DNA from: Ampelomyces quisqualis
Lineage: Eukaryota > Ascomycota > Dothideomycetes > Pleosporales > Phaeosphaeriaceae
Direction: 5' to 3'
Length of the DNA: 64,000 nucleotides
Assembly: GCA_018398575.1 (NCBI GenBank)
Contig: JAGTXZ010000020.1
Coordinates: forward strand, 2,914,001-2,978,000
Part shown: positions 50,070-59,404 of the stretch, one piece after another
Layout of the letters: each line of letters begins with the position of its first letter
Numbering within the stretch: position 1 is the first letter of the stretch
Notes under the pieces: generated by a model
What the model saw: the letters and a program-made list of their open reading frames with translations, nothing else
Told to the model about the DNA's origin: nothing
Database searches by the model: none
Program-made: the position numbers and the translations under genes

Positions 50070-52034
50070 ATGACTGTGTGGCAGGACCTCTTCGAACAGG
50101 CTCATATATTGAACATTAACTCATGGCAAATCAAAATCCCGGTGGCCTTCATGTTGTTAGCTGTAATAACCTACACTGCCACTCTCTTCTCCTACGCGCG
50201 GACCAGGTACAGTAGTAAAGATGGAAGAGAGCCGCCCATCATACCATACTGGCTCCCTGTACTGGGTAGCACGATTCCATTTGTTCGTGATACCAAAGGC
50301 TTCATTATGAACACTTTGTAAGTGCATCTTTCGTTGGCAGGCCCTCGAACTCAAAGACATCAGGGTATTCTAATTTGGATAGGCGCACATGGGGCGACTC
50401 CACGCCTTACACAGTCCAGCTGGCAGCTTTCAAGGGTTACCTCATCACGCAGCCTGAGCACTTTGGTCCACTCTTGAAAGCGACCCGCTTCCTGAGCAAC
50501 AAGAAAGTCATGGCCGAACTGATGCGCGACGTATTCGGCACGCCAGCAAACGTAATGCGTAAGTACCCAGTTCTCAATCCACAAGGAAATGTACTCGTCG
50601 TCTAGAACTATTTGTTGACTATTCTGTCTATAGCTATGTATTTTGGTGACAACTCAGGTATCGAGGCCACCCCAGTACCAGGCACATCGATACCAAGCCA
50701 CCAGCGTATTTGGAGCAACCAGCACGCCGACAGCGCGAAATACCTGACAGGCGAGGCGCTGCGCGGGCTCGCAGCACGCTTTACGTCTGTACTGAGTGAA
50801 GCAATTGCGCAACCCAACGAGGACGATTCCGCAGACTCAGGCGACTGGGTTGAAATTGACGACTTTTATCCGTGGTGGCGGTCGCGCGTCTTTGCAGCGG
50901 CAACCACGGCCATGTTCGGCCCGCATCTGCTGCGTCTGAATCCTGGGCTCGAAGACGACTTTTGGAAATTTGCTGACGCGATTCCAACTCTGGTAAAAAG
51001 GTATCCTGTATGGATGGCGCCGAAGGCGTACGCTGCCCGGAACAAGATGCTCGGTAGCGTGAAGAAATGGCATGCACATGCACGTGAGCATTCTGACTAT
51101 AGGCAGAGTGGTAATGATGCGCCCAAGTGGGACGAGTATTGGGGTAGTGTGTGGTTGAAAGTGCGACAGCGATGGGGGCAGGATACAAATATCATGGACG
51201 ACGATGGTCTGGCGAGTGAGGATCTGGCATTAACGATCGCGTTCGTATTTCCCGCGTTACAAGTACAAGAACTGTGCTGACATCTGACACTCTAGTGCAA
51301 ATGCCAATGCTATCCCAATGGCATTTTGGTACCTTATCGAAATATACCGCGACCCGGCTCTCTTGCCGCGCGTTCTACCAGAGCTCGAGGCTGCAGTCAA
51401 AGTACCTGCATCGTCTACAGATGGGTCACCGGCCGTGTTCGATCTAGCTCCTGTGTTGGCGTCGCCTTTGGCTCAGAGCATCTATGCCGAGGTCCTACGT
51501 ATGCGCATCTCACTGCTGCTCAATCGCTGCGCCGACCGTAAGGACCATCGCATCGGGCCATGGACGCTCAAGAAAGGCGCATACATGACGCTGCCAACCG
51601 CTCATGTTGGGTACCATCAGAAAGCATGGGAACCGTACACTGATTCGGGGAAGGCACCGATCGAAGAATTCTGGGCTGACCGGTTCCTACTGCCAGAGGA
51701 AGAGATTGAGGAGACTCCAGAGCGTGCCAAAACCGTTAAGTCGGTGTGGGAGAAACCAGGAGCGAAAGTGAAGTTCTCGACTGAACATCTGAACGGCATC
51801 TGGGTGCCTTATGGAGGTGGCGCATTGATGTGTCCTGGACGTCACTTTGCAAAGCAGGAGATGATGGGCAGTGTTACTGTGTTTGCGCATTATTACGAGC
51901 TGGAGGTGCTCTCCGACAAGGCACCAGCGATGGATGAGAAGTTCTATGGCATGGGGGCTCAGCAACCAGCTGAGAAGACCCCAGTGAGGATCCGGAGGAA
52001 GCTTGGTGGGTGGAAGTATGCGCAGAAGACTTAG
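50070..52034 (+). CDS. Cytochrome P450 monooxygenase (CYP7/CYP8-like fold)
   Basis: Predicted 589 residues from exons 50070-50317, 50383-50558, 50634-51240 and 51296-52034; introns of 65, 75 and 55 bp, all keeping frame. An N-terminal membrane anchor (IPVAFMLLAVITYTATLF) implies the ER membrane. The ExxR motif is E409-V-L-R412, and the heme loop is YGGGALMCPGRHF with Cys523 as heme ligand. The I-helix reads AANANAIP (residues 344-351) instead of the usual AGxDTT, so the acid-alcohol pair for O2 activation is replaced; this is typical of P450s related to CYP7, CYP8 and their fungal relatives. It probably oxidises the terpene made by the neighbouring synthase. Divergent promoter shared with that gene. 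Confidence 0.92.
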
Positions 52035-52453
52035 ATTTTTGTTAGAGGGATTTCATCATTTCGTTGTATATTGCATACCAGAAATCCACCTCACTTCTCC
52101 AGTTCCACCCACTAAAAATCATCCCAGTCGAAAACCTTCCACGATCGAAAGAAATAACGGAAAAATGCCAGAAATATGCAACAGCAGGTATTCACTTGTC
52201 AATGGCTGCAATTAATCTAATATAAGGATTAAGGTAAGCTTCAAGGAACCCAATTTTCACAAAAGTTGGTGTTCGGTGAGCAATTATGGCCGTCATCGAA
52301 TGGAAAGCGAAGAGGCAGGCCCAAAGAGAGGTCTTCAAAACTACGGTATGAGAACCTACGTCCTTGTTACTACAGTTATCTCCAGCAGGTGAACGCCATG
52401 CGCCAGGTACAAGCTTCGTTGACTTCTCTACCTCATTAATTCGAGAACCCACT
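52035..52453. other. Convergent 3' intergenic region
   Basis: Lies between the P450 (+) and RSC1/2-like gene (-). No gene seen. It marks the likely right edge of the secondary-metabolite genes, as all genes to the right are conserved ones. Confidence 0.5.
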
Positions 52454-55211
52454 TCAAATCTTTTCCTCCAACCGAGCAGTCATGCCCGTCACACGAGTCC
52501 TCTTCTCCGCCTCCCGCTCACGGACATGCAGCTCGCGTTCCAGCTTCTTCCGAACTGCCTGTTCCTGAACCTGAGTGAGCTGGTCAAGCATGTGAGCAAG
52601 TCCATCCTTTGTCTTGCCGTTGAAGGATGCCCCGAGTTCCGCCTTAGTCGCAGCAGCGAGTTGATCTTCCAAAGCATTGAGCGCCTTCGTCCTCAGCTGG
52701 CTTACAGCTTGCTTGAACCTTTCTTCCTCGTCCATCTTTGCTTTCTTGGCGGTATCGGCACGATCCGAGGCACTGGCTTCGTCTAACTCACGTTTTGCGA
52801 TTTTTTGTGCATCCTTCTTGGCTTTTGCGGCGAGATAGCGTGCCGAGTGGCCAAGCGCACGACCTTCTTTGGTTAGGGGCTCATCGACGTTGAGCGGTGG
52901 CGCGGTGAAGAAAAGTACGCGGCCCTTTTCATCGCGGTGGAACTGCTCACGAATTTCTTGCGGGATGCTCATATTGGCGTGATCGTTGAGCACGAATACC
53001 TCAACTGGCTGGGGGGCCTTGTAACCACTAGGCGGTGGCTGCACGTATGGCTGCTGATACCCGGCTGCTGGACGCGGTGTTTGGTAAGACGTCATTGCGG
53101 CAGCGGGTTGTGGCGTGAAGGGAATATGAGGTGTAATGGGCTGGTACGTCGGCGCTTGAGCGGTTTGGGAGTGAACGTGTGGCGCGGGAGATTGTGAGTG
53201 ATATTGCGGGGGATGTGAAGGTGTATATGCCACAGATGCATGTTGTTGCTGAGGCGTCGGTCCAGGCATTGGTGAGATGGCCGAAGATTGAGCGAAGGGT
53301 CTACTCCGGAACGAGTCGTAACCATGTGAAGAACTTGCCGTGGGTAGGCTCGGAGTCGGCAACACAGGTGCTGGTGGTGGTGTCGGGGGTGGTGGAGGCG
53401 TTGGTTCTGGAGGCGGCGAGTCCTGCGAAAGTCGTTAGCACAATTCAGTGAAAGCATAAAATTCCTTCCTCACCTTGGGATCGCGAGGGCGCCGATGAAC
53501 GGCGCCAATCTTGGGAGGCGCATTTTCAGCGCCCCACTCCGGTTTTGGAAGCTCGTCGTCTTCTTTTTGTTCATCCTTCAGCAAATACGCGATCGGACTG
53601 GGATTCTTCTTCAGCTTCCTCGGAGCATCGAATAGATCCATGACGTAGTCCTTGTCGCGCACCTCATCAGGCAAGCAGCTTGCCCATGTCTTGATCTTGT
53701 TCAGCTTGTGGTTTTCTTCGTTGTAGCGCGCCTCGCACACGTAGATTTCCTTGTCTTGGGGAAAGTCGCGCGGCCGGCCTTTGTTGTACCTCGTGACGAA
53801 CATGACAAAGCATCTGTCAACGACTTCGTCGATACGGTGGTCGCGGTATTGGCCAGTCTTGACGACTTCATTCTCCAAGAAATGGCGATCGAAACGGTGC
53901 ACAGTCTGCTCGGGCCGGTAGTACCAACACGCGTTCACCCACTTGCCACCGTCTGCATCTTGCCATGTGCGGTATATCTGGGCGACGATTGGCTTGGTAA
54001 GATCGTTGGCGTTCTGGATGTGGACCCAGTCGCCGACCTTCCAAAGCTCGCCGTTGTGCAATATGCCGTTTGGCATTGGTATGCGGCCCTCCTCCATGAC
54101 GAAATCCGTATCCGGCTTTTCTTTCTCGGCCTTGGCAATCTTGCGCGCCTCGTTTTGCAGGTGGACTGCGTCCTGGTAGATCTGACTTTCCTCTTCATTG
54201 TATTGCTTAGCGTTCTCAAACATGAGCTCCACGTCCACCATGAAGTGATCGACAGTTTGATACTTCTTCCGCTTCAGCTTCCGCTTCAGGATGTCCATGG
54301 CCATGGGAGTCTTGATTTCTGCGTGATATTCGGGCATGACAGTCTTGTCGGGTATGCGCTCGAAGGCGCTCACCATGAGCTTGTTCGCCTTGTTTCGCGG
54401 CTTCCGAATGCCCTTCATGATGGTCTTGATACGCGCTTCCATTGGAGTGTCGACGCGCGGTGGTCGTCCGCGCTTCCTCCTTGACTCCGGGTCGTCGTTC
54501 TTGAGATCGTCCTTGACTCTCCCAGCGCCCTCGCGCTTCGCGATGGCTGCTGCCGACCGTACGCCACGCCGCCTCTTGCGCTTGCCATCGTCTTCCTCGT
54601 CGTCATCCTCCTCTTCGTCTACTTCAAGCTCGTCCTCGTCTTCTTCTTCGTCGTCTTCTTCCTCCTCCTCGGGCACGAGCGGATCCTGCTCCGGTATCTC
54701 GCCCAGATACGGCAGGGCCCCGGCAGCCTCGCCGATGACTTTCTCGTCTACGAGTCGCTGCAACTCTCGCAGAACGACCTTCTTGACATCGAGCGCATCG
54801 ACGTAGGCCTGCGAATCCTGCCTGTTGTAGACCTGCGCGTTGTGGGGTATCAGGGCCAGATGGCGCGCAAAGTCAGCAAAGCTCTTGTACTCCTTCTGGG
54901 CAACCTTGGATTTGATTGTGCTCAGCGCCATGGGCTCCTTGATGATGTCGTAGTAGTCGGGGACTGCGCGCTTGTTGACTTTGCGCTGGAACAGCTTCGT
55001 GGGGTCGTAGCCGCTGCAGCCCTGTTAGCTGAGGCTGCATCTCCATTGCCAATGGCACCGCATACTCGGCGTCCCTGTAGTCGTAGACATTCTTGAGTAG
55101 GCTGGACATGCCTTCCCATTCGGCGTCGGACACAGTCGACGATGCGCCGGCCGACTCTGCGGTCTCGGTGGTGGGGACCGGCGTCTGACTGGGCGCACGT
55201 GCAGTCGCCAT
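52454..55211 (-). CDS. RSC1/RSC2-like chromatin-remodelling subunit (two bromodomains, BAH)
   Basis: Predicted 884 residues; exons 55211-55066, 55013-53474 and 53422-52454, introns of 52 and 51 bp with good branch points (GCTAAC in both). Domain order: bromodomain 1 (about residues 30-135, with YDIIKEPMALSTIK), a long Glu/Asp run (about 165-192), an AT-hook-like RKRGRPPR (about 230), bromodomain 2 (about 240-345, with EIKTPMAMDILKRKL), a BAH domain (about 373-500, starting WKVGDWVHIQ), and a Pro/Gln-rich C-terminus with a charged helical tail. This order is that of yeast Rsc1/Rsc2, nuclear subunits of the RSC nucleosome remodeller that read acetylated histones. Head-to-head with the OTU1-like gene. 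A single RSC1/2 gene is usual in filamentous fungi. Confidence 0.93.
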
Positions 55212-55714
55212 CTGTTTGTTTGTTTTTGGTTTTATTTACGGTTTCGTCGATGTCTGGCTGTGTTGAGGGTGAAGGACGCTGTTCCTGGCGCGTCGTCGCG
55301 ACTGGCCCCTGCGCCGGAACTCGGAGATACGTTGCGCCGATCCCGGCTGCCCAGTGCCGATCGCGGCTGCACTTGCCCCGAATAATAACATCTACTGCTC
55401 CGAGCTTCGGGATGCTTCCCCACCGACGACACGCCCACCACACCCGTTGTTTACGCGGGCAATTCTTGTCGTCGAGGCCTATCCATAGATCGAGTCAATA
55501 CACATCTGTGCACCCATTCCTCCCGGCCACTCTGCTTCCTTCACCGTGACCTCACAACTCACACCAGCCGCAGCTTCCTCGCTTGGAAAGCTCTTCCTTC
55601 CCACCAGCTACCTCATCCTCACCCATCCACCACATCATCTCACCAGCACCCCAGACTCGTCACACCCCACCCCCACCATCACCTTCACCTTCACCTTCAC
55701 CTTCACCACCCACA
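55212..55714. promoter_or_regulatory. Divergent promoter, RSC1/2-like / OTU1-like
   Basis: 503 bp between divergent start codons. Near the OTU1 side is a short TTCACC tandem array (about 55682-55710), which would lie in the 5' untranslated region. Confidence 0.5.
55682..55710 (+). repeat. TTCACC hexamer tandem repeat
   Basis: Four or so copies of TTCACC just before the OTU1-like ATG at 55715; pyrimidine-rich leaders of this kind are common before fungal start codons. Confidence 0.65.
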
Positions 55715-56710
55715 ATGCCGATTCGGATCCGACTACGAGCACCCAACGGCCAGCACACCCTCGCGCTCGACGACAATGCCGCCGTCTCTGAGCTCCTCTC
55801 ATCGATATCCAATGCGACGGCGCTACCGCTGTTCGAACTCAAATGGAACTTCCCACCGCAGCCCCTCGACCCTTCACTCTACGGCTTGTCAACGCCCCTC
55901 CGAGACACGGACTTGAAGCTGAACGGTGCGCAAATCATCGTGATCGCAGTTGCAACCGGCGATCCTAGCGAACAGAAAGAGCAAGACCAAGCAGAGGCAC
56001 CGCAATCACAACAGTCACAATCTGCACCGCTCGCACTAAAGCGCAAGCAAGCATCTGCGCTGAAAGACACACCCGAGGTGCCTGTGCCAGACCGCGGCGG
56101 GACCATGGTGCTGCGAGTGATGCCAGATGACAATTCCTGCATGTTCCGGGCCCTGGGCAGCGCCGTCCTTACCGACACCCTCGACTCAATGACGGAGCTG
56201 CGATCTCTTGTCGCACAGGCTATCCAACGCGACCCGGACATGTACAACGAGGCGGTCTTGCAGCGATCGCCGGATGACTACTGCAAGTGGATTTCTTACT
56301 CGGACTCATGGGGTGGCGGCATCGAGCTGAGCATTCTGTCACAAGAGTTCGACATCGAAATCGCCAGTATCAACGTTCAGGATCTAAGAGTGGATCGATT
56401 CAACGAAGGCAGACCAAAGCGTTGCTTCCTAGTTTACTCTGGCATTCACTACGACACGATTGCTTTTGTTCCAGGCGGGTCGCCAACATATGATCCTGCA
56501 AACGACATGAAGCTATTCGATGCCCAGGACAACGTCATGTTAGAGGCAGCGAGGCAACTTTGTGGCGAACTCAAGAAAAAGCATTACTACACCGACACGA
56601 AAAAATTTGGCATCAAGTGCAATACTTGCGGTTGGCAGGGTGCAGGTGAGACTGGTGCGGTGAAGCATGCCGAGGAGACTGGCCACACCGATTTTGGAGA
56701 AGCGAATTAG
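55715..56710 (+). CDS. OTU1: OTU1/YOD1-type deubiquitinase
   Basis: Intronless, 331 residues. The ATG at 55715 is chosen because MPIRIRLRAPNGQHTL opens the ubiquitin-like (UBX-type) N-terminal domain that binds the Cdc48/p97 ATPase; the frame is open upstream but has no ATG supported by homology. The OTU catalytic triad is visible: Asp139 and Cys142 in PDDNSCMF, His245 in SGIHYD. A C-terminal C2H2 zinc finger has Cys302, Cys305, His318 and His324. The architecture matches yeast Otu1, which trims ubiquitin chains on Cdc48 clients, for example in ER-associated degradation. Confidence 0.94.
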   Translation: MPIRIRLRAPNGQHTLALDDNAAVSELLSSISNATALPLFELKWNFPPQPLDPSLYGLSTPLRDTDLKLNGAQIIVIAVATGDPSEQKEQDQAEAPQSQQSQSAPLALKRKQASALKDTPEVPVPDRGGTMVLRVMPDDNSCMFRALGSAVLTDTLDSMTELRSLVAQAIQRDPDMYNEAVLQRSPDDYCKWISYSDSWGGGIELSILSQEFDIEIASINVQDLRVDRFNEGRPKRCFLVYSGIHYDTIAFVPGGSPTYDPANDMKLFDAQDNVMLEAARQLCGELKKKHYYTDTKKFGIKCNTCGWQGAGETGAVKHAEETGHTDFGEAN

Positions 56711-57877
56711 AGTTGGCTAGCATAATTCTACTAGAGACGAAGATTTGTGACATGGCTGAATTTTTATGCATCAGTGTAGAATCCTGGGCCAGATCATGCG
56801 TTCATTTGTGTTTGATCTGTTGCTCATGACTTGGCAGGCCATCATGACTTGGCAGGCCAACCACCCCTAGATCAATCACCGCCATCAATCAAGGCCAATC
56901 GAGTCGAGCAACTTTCCTATAGCATCCAGATCCTAACGCCAACATCCGTCGCAATTGTCTGGAATGGAAGAATGTCAAAAATCAAGACGCAAGCCACGTG
57001 GAAGTACCGGACGCAGAAGAAGTGGGAGTCAGGCTGCCGCAAGAAGGGAGAGAAAAACAGGAAAGACAGGAGGAAAAGCGGTCTGAATTTCGTACAGATT
57101 TCGCCATCCACGACAAGAGCATTCCATAAACACACTCTCGCTTCAATTCAAAGCCATCCGAACAGCCCATGTCTTGACAATGTACTCGACCATCGAGTGT
57201 ACAGTGTTTCCTCATTTCGCCCCACTATCTATGGCCCTCGGCGCACTCCCTTCGGACGGACTAGAAAATCTGTTCCTTGACACTAATGTACCGAGTCAAG
57301 AGGCCTATAGCACCCTACATCTGACTGGTAAAGCTATTGCATGTGTTCCCAACAGCATCCACATCTCTAAACATGTCACTGCACGAGCCTTGGAAGGCTG
57401 TATTGAGGTGGCATTTAGGTGTTAGCCAAACGCGCGAAGCCGTGACTTCTTTTGGAGGTAAAAGAGTTGTCGCAGCACAAAGATGTTATGCTACTTTGGC
57501 ATACTGGGTATTTACCGCAACAAGAGTTTTATCGAGCATGTGAATCGCGTCGAGTTGAGGTGTGTAGGTCGTGGCTCTTAGCGCCGGCTATTCAAGGGAA
57601 GCTAATCGGGAAGTCTCCCGAAGGTACATACGCACGTGATACGGTACCTATCCCATCATGCACAATCGACGTCCCCACGTTCCCTCACGTGTCTCTCATC
57701 GCTGTCACCTTGGCCAAGGAAACCCCTGCTTACTATACTTTTATCATAGCGTTTCCTGAGCGTGGTTGAGTCCGCATAAGCCCACCTGGTGAGCTCGTGG
57801 CTGCTCAAAGAATCGATTCGCGACGTGGTAAACCATCAGCTTTTCGAGAGACGCGCCAATCGTTTGCAGCTTGTATC
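56711..57877. other. Intergenic region upstream of the aldolase
   Basis: 1.17 kb with no convincing gene; open frames present lack recognisable similarity. It holds three CACGTG sites (56995-57000, 57633-57638, 57686-57691), possible bHLH binding sites, and an 18-bp tandem duplication at 56825-56860. Confidence 0.5.
56825..56860. repeat. 18-bp tandem duplication
   Basis: CATGACTTGGCAGGCCAT followed at once by the same sequence with one terminal change; in the 3' flank of the OTU1-like gene. Confidence 0.85.
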
Positions 57878-58819
57878 ATGGCTCCTCCTCCTGCTGCGGG
57901 TGTCTGGTGCCCAGCGGTGACCTTCTATGAACCCACGACCGGAGCCCTCGACATCGAAGCCCAAAAGAAATATTTCTCCTACCTCGCCAAGTCTGGACTG
58001 AAAGGTCTTGTGATCCTGGGATCTAATGCGGAGGCTTTCCTGCTTACACGAGACGAACGCGTTGCTTTGATGAAGGCCGCGCGCGAAGCCGTTGGGCCTG
58101 ACTACCCACTCATGATCGGCGTGAGTGGTTTTAGCGTGACACAGGTGCTTGAGAACATTGGAGACGCAACCGCTGCCGGAGCGAACTACGGTCTACTCTT
58201 ACCCGCGAGCTACTATGGGCCAGCGACATCAAAGGAGGTTGTTACGGGCTTCTACGACGAGGTCGCGCAGAAATCTGACCTGCCTATTGTGATATACAAC
58301 TTCCCCGGAATATGCAATGGTGTTGATCTCGACTCCAACACCATAGCTGAGCTGGCTCAACGTAATGCTGGCAAGATCGTTGGTGTGAAGCTGACGTGCG
58401 GGAGCGTAGCAAAGATTACAAGACTCGCTGCCGAGCTGCCAACAGAATCGTTCTCGACCTATGCCGGACAAGCCGACTTCTTAGTGGGTGGTCTCGCCGT
58501 TGGAAGTGCTGGTTGTGTCTCTGCTTTTTCCAACATTTTTCCAAAGACCATCTCCAAAATCTACCAACTGTACACCACGGGCAAACCCCAAGAAGCACTG
58601 GATCTGCACCGTAGGGCGGCACTCGCGGAAACACCAATCAAAAGTGGCATCGCAAGCACCAAATACGCCGTTTCGCAATACAGCGCAGTCGCAGCCGGTG
58701 TGCAAGATGCTGAAGAGAAATTGATGCCAAGGCGGCCGTACTTACCGGTAGCTGAAGGGGTAAAAACAAATGTGAAGGAGAAAATGCATGCTTTGGCAGA
58801 GATCGAGAGGACTTTATAA
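57878..58819 (+). CDS. DapA/HOGA-family aldolase (dihydrodipicolinate synthase-like)
   Basis: Intronless, 313 residues, a TIM-barrel class I aldolase or lyase that forms a Schiff base with a keto-acid. The ATG at 57878 starts MAPPPAAGVWCPAVTFY, the normal family N-terminus. Schiff-base lysine: Lys171 in GVKLTCG. Catalytic Tyr140 in YNFPG. The TTGE-type carboxylate loop reads GSNAEAF (residues 48-54), so the threonine pair of true dihydrodipicolinate synthases is replaced. Fungi make lysine by the aminoadipate route, so this is more likely a 4-hydroxy-2-oxoglutarate or sugar-acid (2-keto-3-deoxy) aldolase than DapA. The substrate is not determined. Confidence 0.9.
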   Translation: MAPPPAAGVWCPAVTFYEPTTGALDIEAQKKYFSYLAKSGLKGLVILGSNAEAFLLTRDERVALMKAAREAVGPDYPLMIGVSGFSVTQVLENIGDATAAGANYGLLLPASYYGPATSKEVVTGFYDEVAQKSDLPIVIYNFPGICNGVDLDSNTIAELAQRNAGKIVGVKLTCGSVAKITRLAAELPTESFSTYAGQADFLVGGLAVGSAGCVSAFSNIFPKTISKIYQLYTTGKPQEALDLHRRAALAETPIKSGIASTKYAVSQYSAVAAGVQDAEEKLMPRRPYLPVAEGVKTNVKEKMHALAEIERTL

Positions 58820-59404
58820 GTTGCGTCAGTAGCCAGTCGCGGGCCTCACTGCCGAAATAGCTATGGCTTGAATGTCGTAATCTTCAAGAATGCTGCTCGC
58901 TATACTTGCCATGCCGCTCCGCCGCCCAAGTCTAGGGTTTTACCATCCGAAAGGCGACGACGTTGAACATGGTAGGCAAAGCTCCTTTTCATAAGGCGCT
59001 CTATAAAGGTATCATTAAGAGTAATGAAGAAGTATACTAGCCCCTGATATGGTGCAAGTGTGTGTTGAAATACCGTCTGAGATACTTCCAGTGCATCTTC
59101 CGTGTATTCTGTCAACGAGCTCTGCCTTCTACTACCAATCACCTCTCGTGCAGGCCAGCTAGCGTCTTTTGCAGAGAATCTCTACGGTGGGCCCTCGATA
59201 AACAATCCAATGAAAACCTCCACATCGATGCTGGTAGGATAGAATTCGAGGATGAATAAGGTTTCTCCGACACAATTGGAAGTCATAAAGCGAAGCGAGC
59301 CAAGTGCCTGTCATGTCTTCATTCTTCATGGCGGATCGCGACGCCACCACCACATATGGCACGCGAGACGCGTTGGAAATGTATCTGGGAATTTCATCAC
59401 CCAA
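58820..59404. other. Convergent 3' intergenic region
   Basis: Between the aldolase (+) and the SKI3 C-terminal piece (-). No gene or RNA recognised. Confidence 0.5.

Noticed and set aside
53708..54484. 258-codon + strand frame opposite the RSC1/2-like gene
   Set aside because: Mirror frame of the BAH and bromodomain coding sequence; hydrophobic composition is a by-product.
54336..54806. Serine-rich 156-codon + strand frame
   Set aside because: Antisense reading of the Glu/Asp run of the RSC1/2-like protein.
56831..57280. 149-codon frame between OTU1 and the aldolase
   Set aside because: Begins in a tandem duplication, low-complexity basic composition, no similarity recognised.
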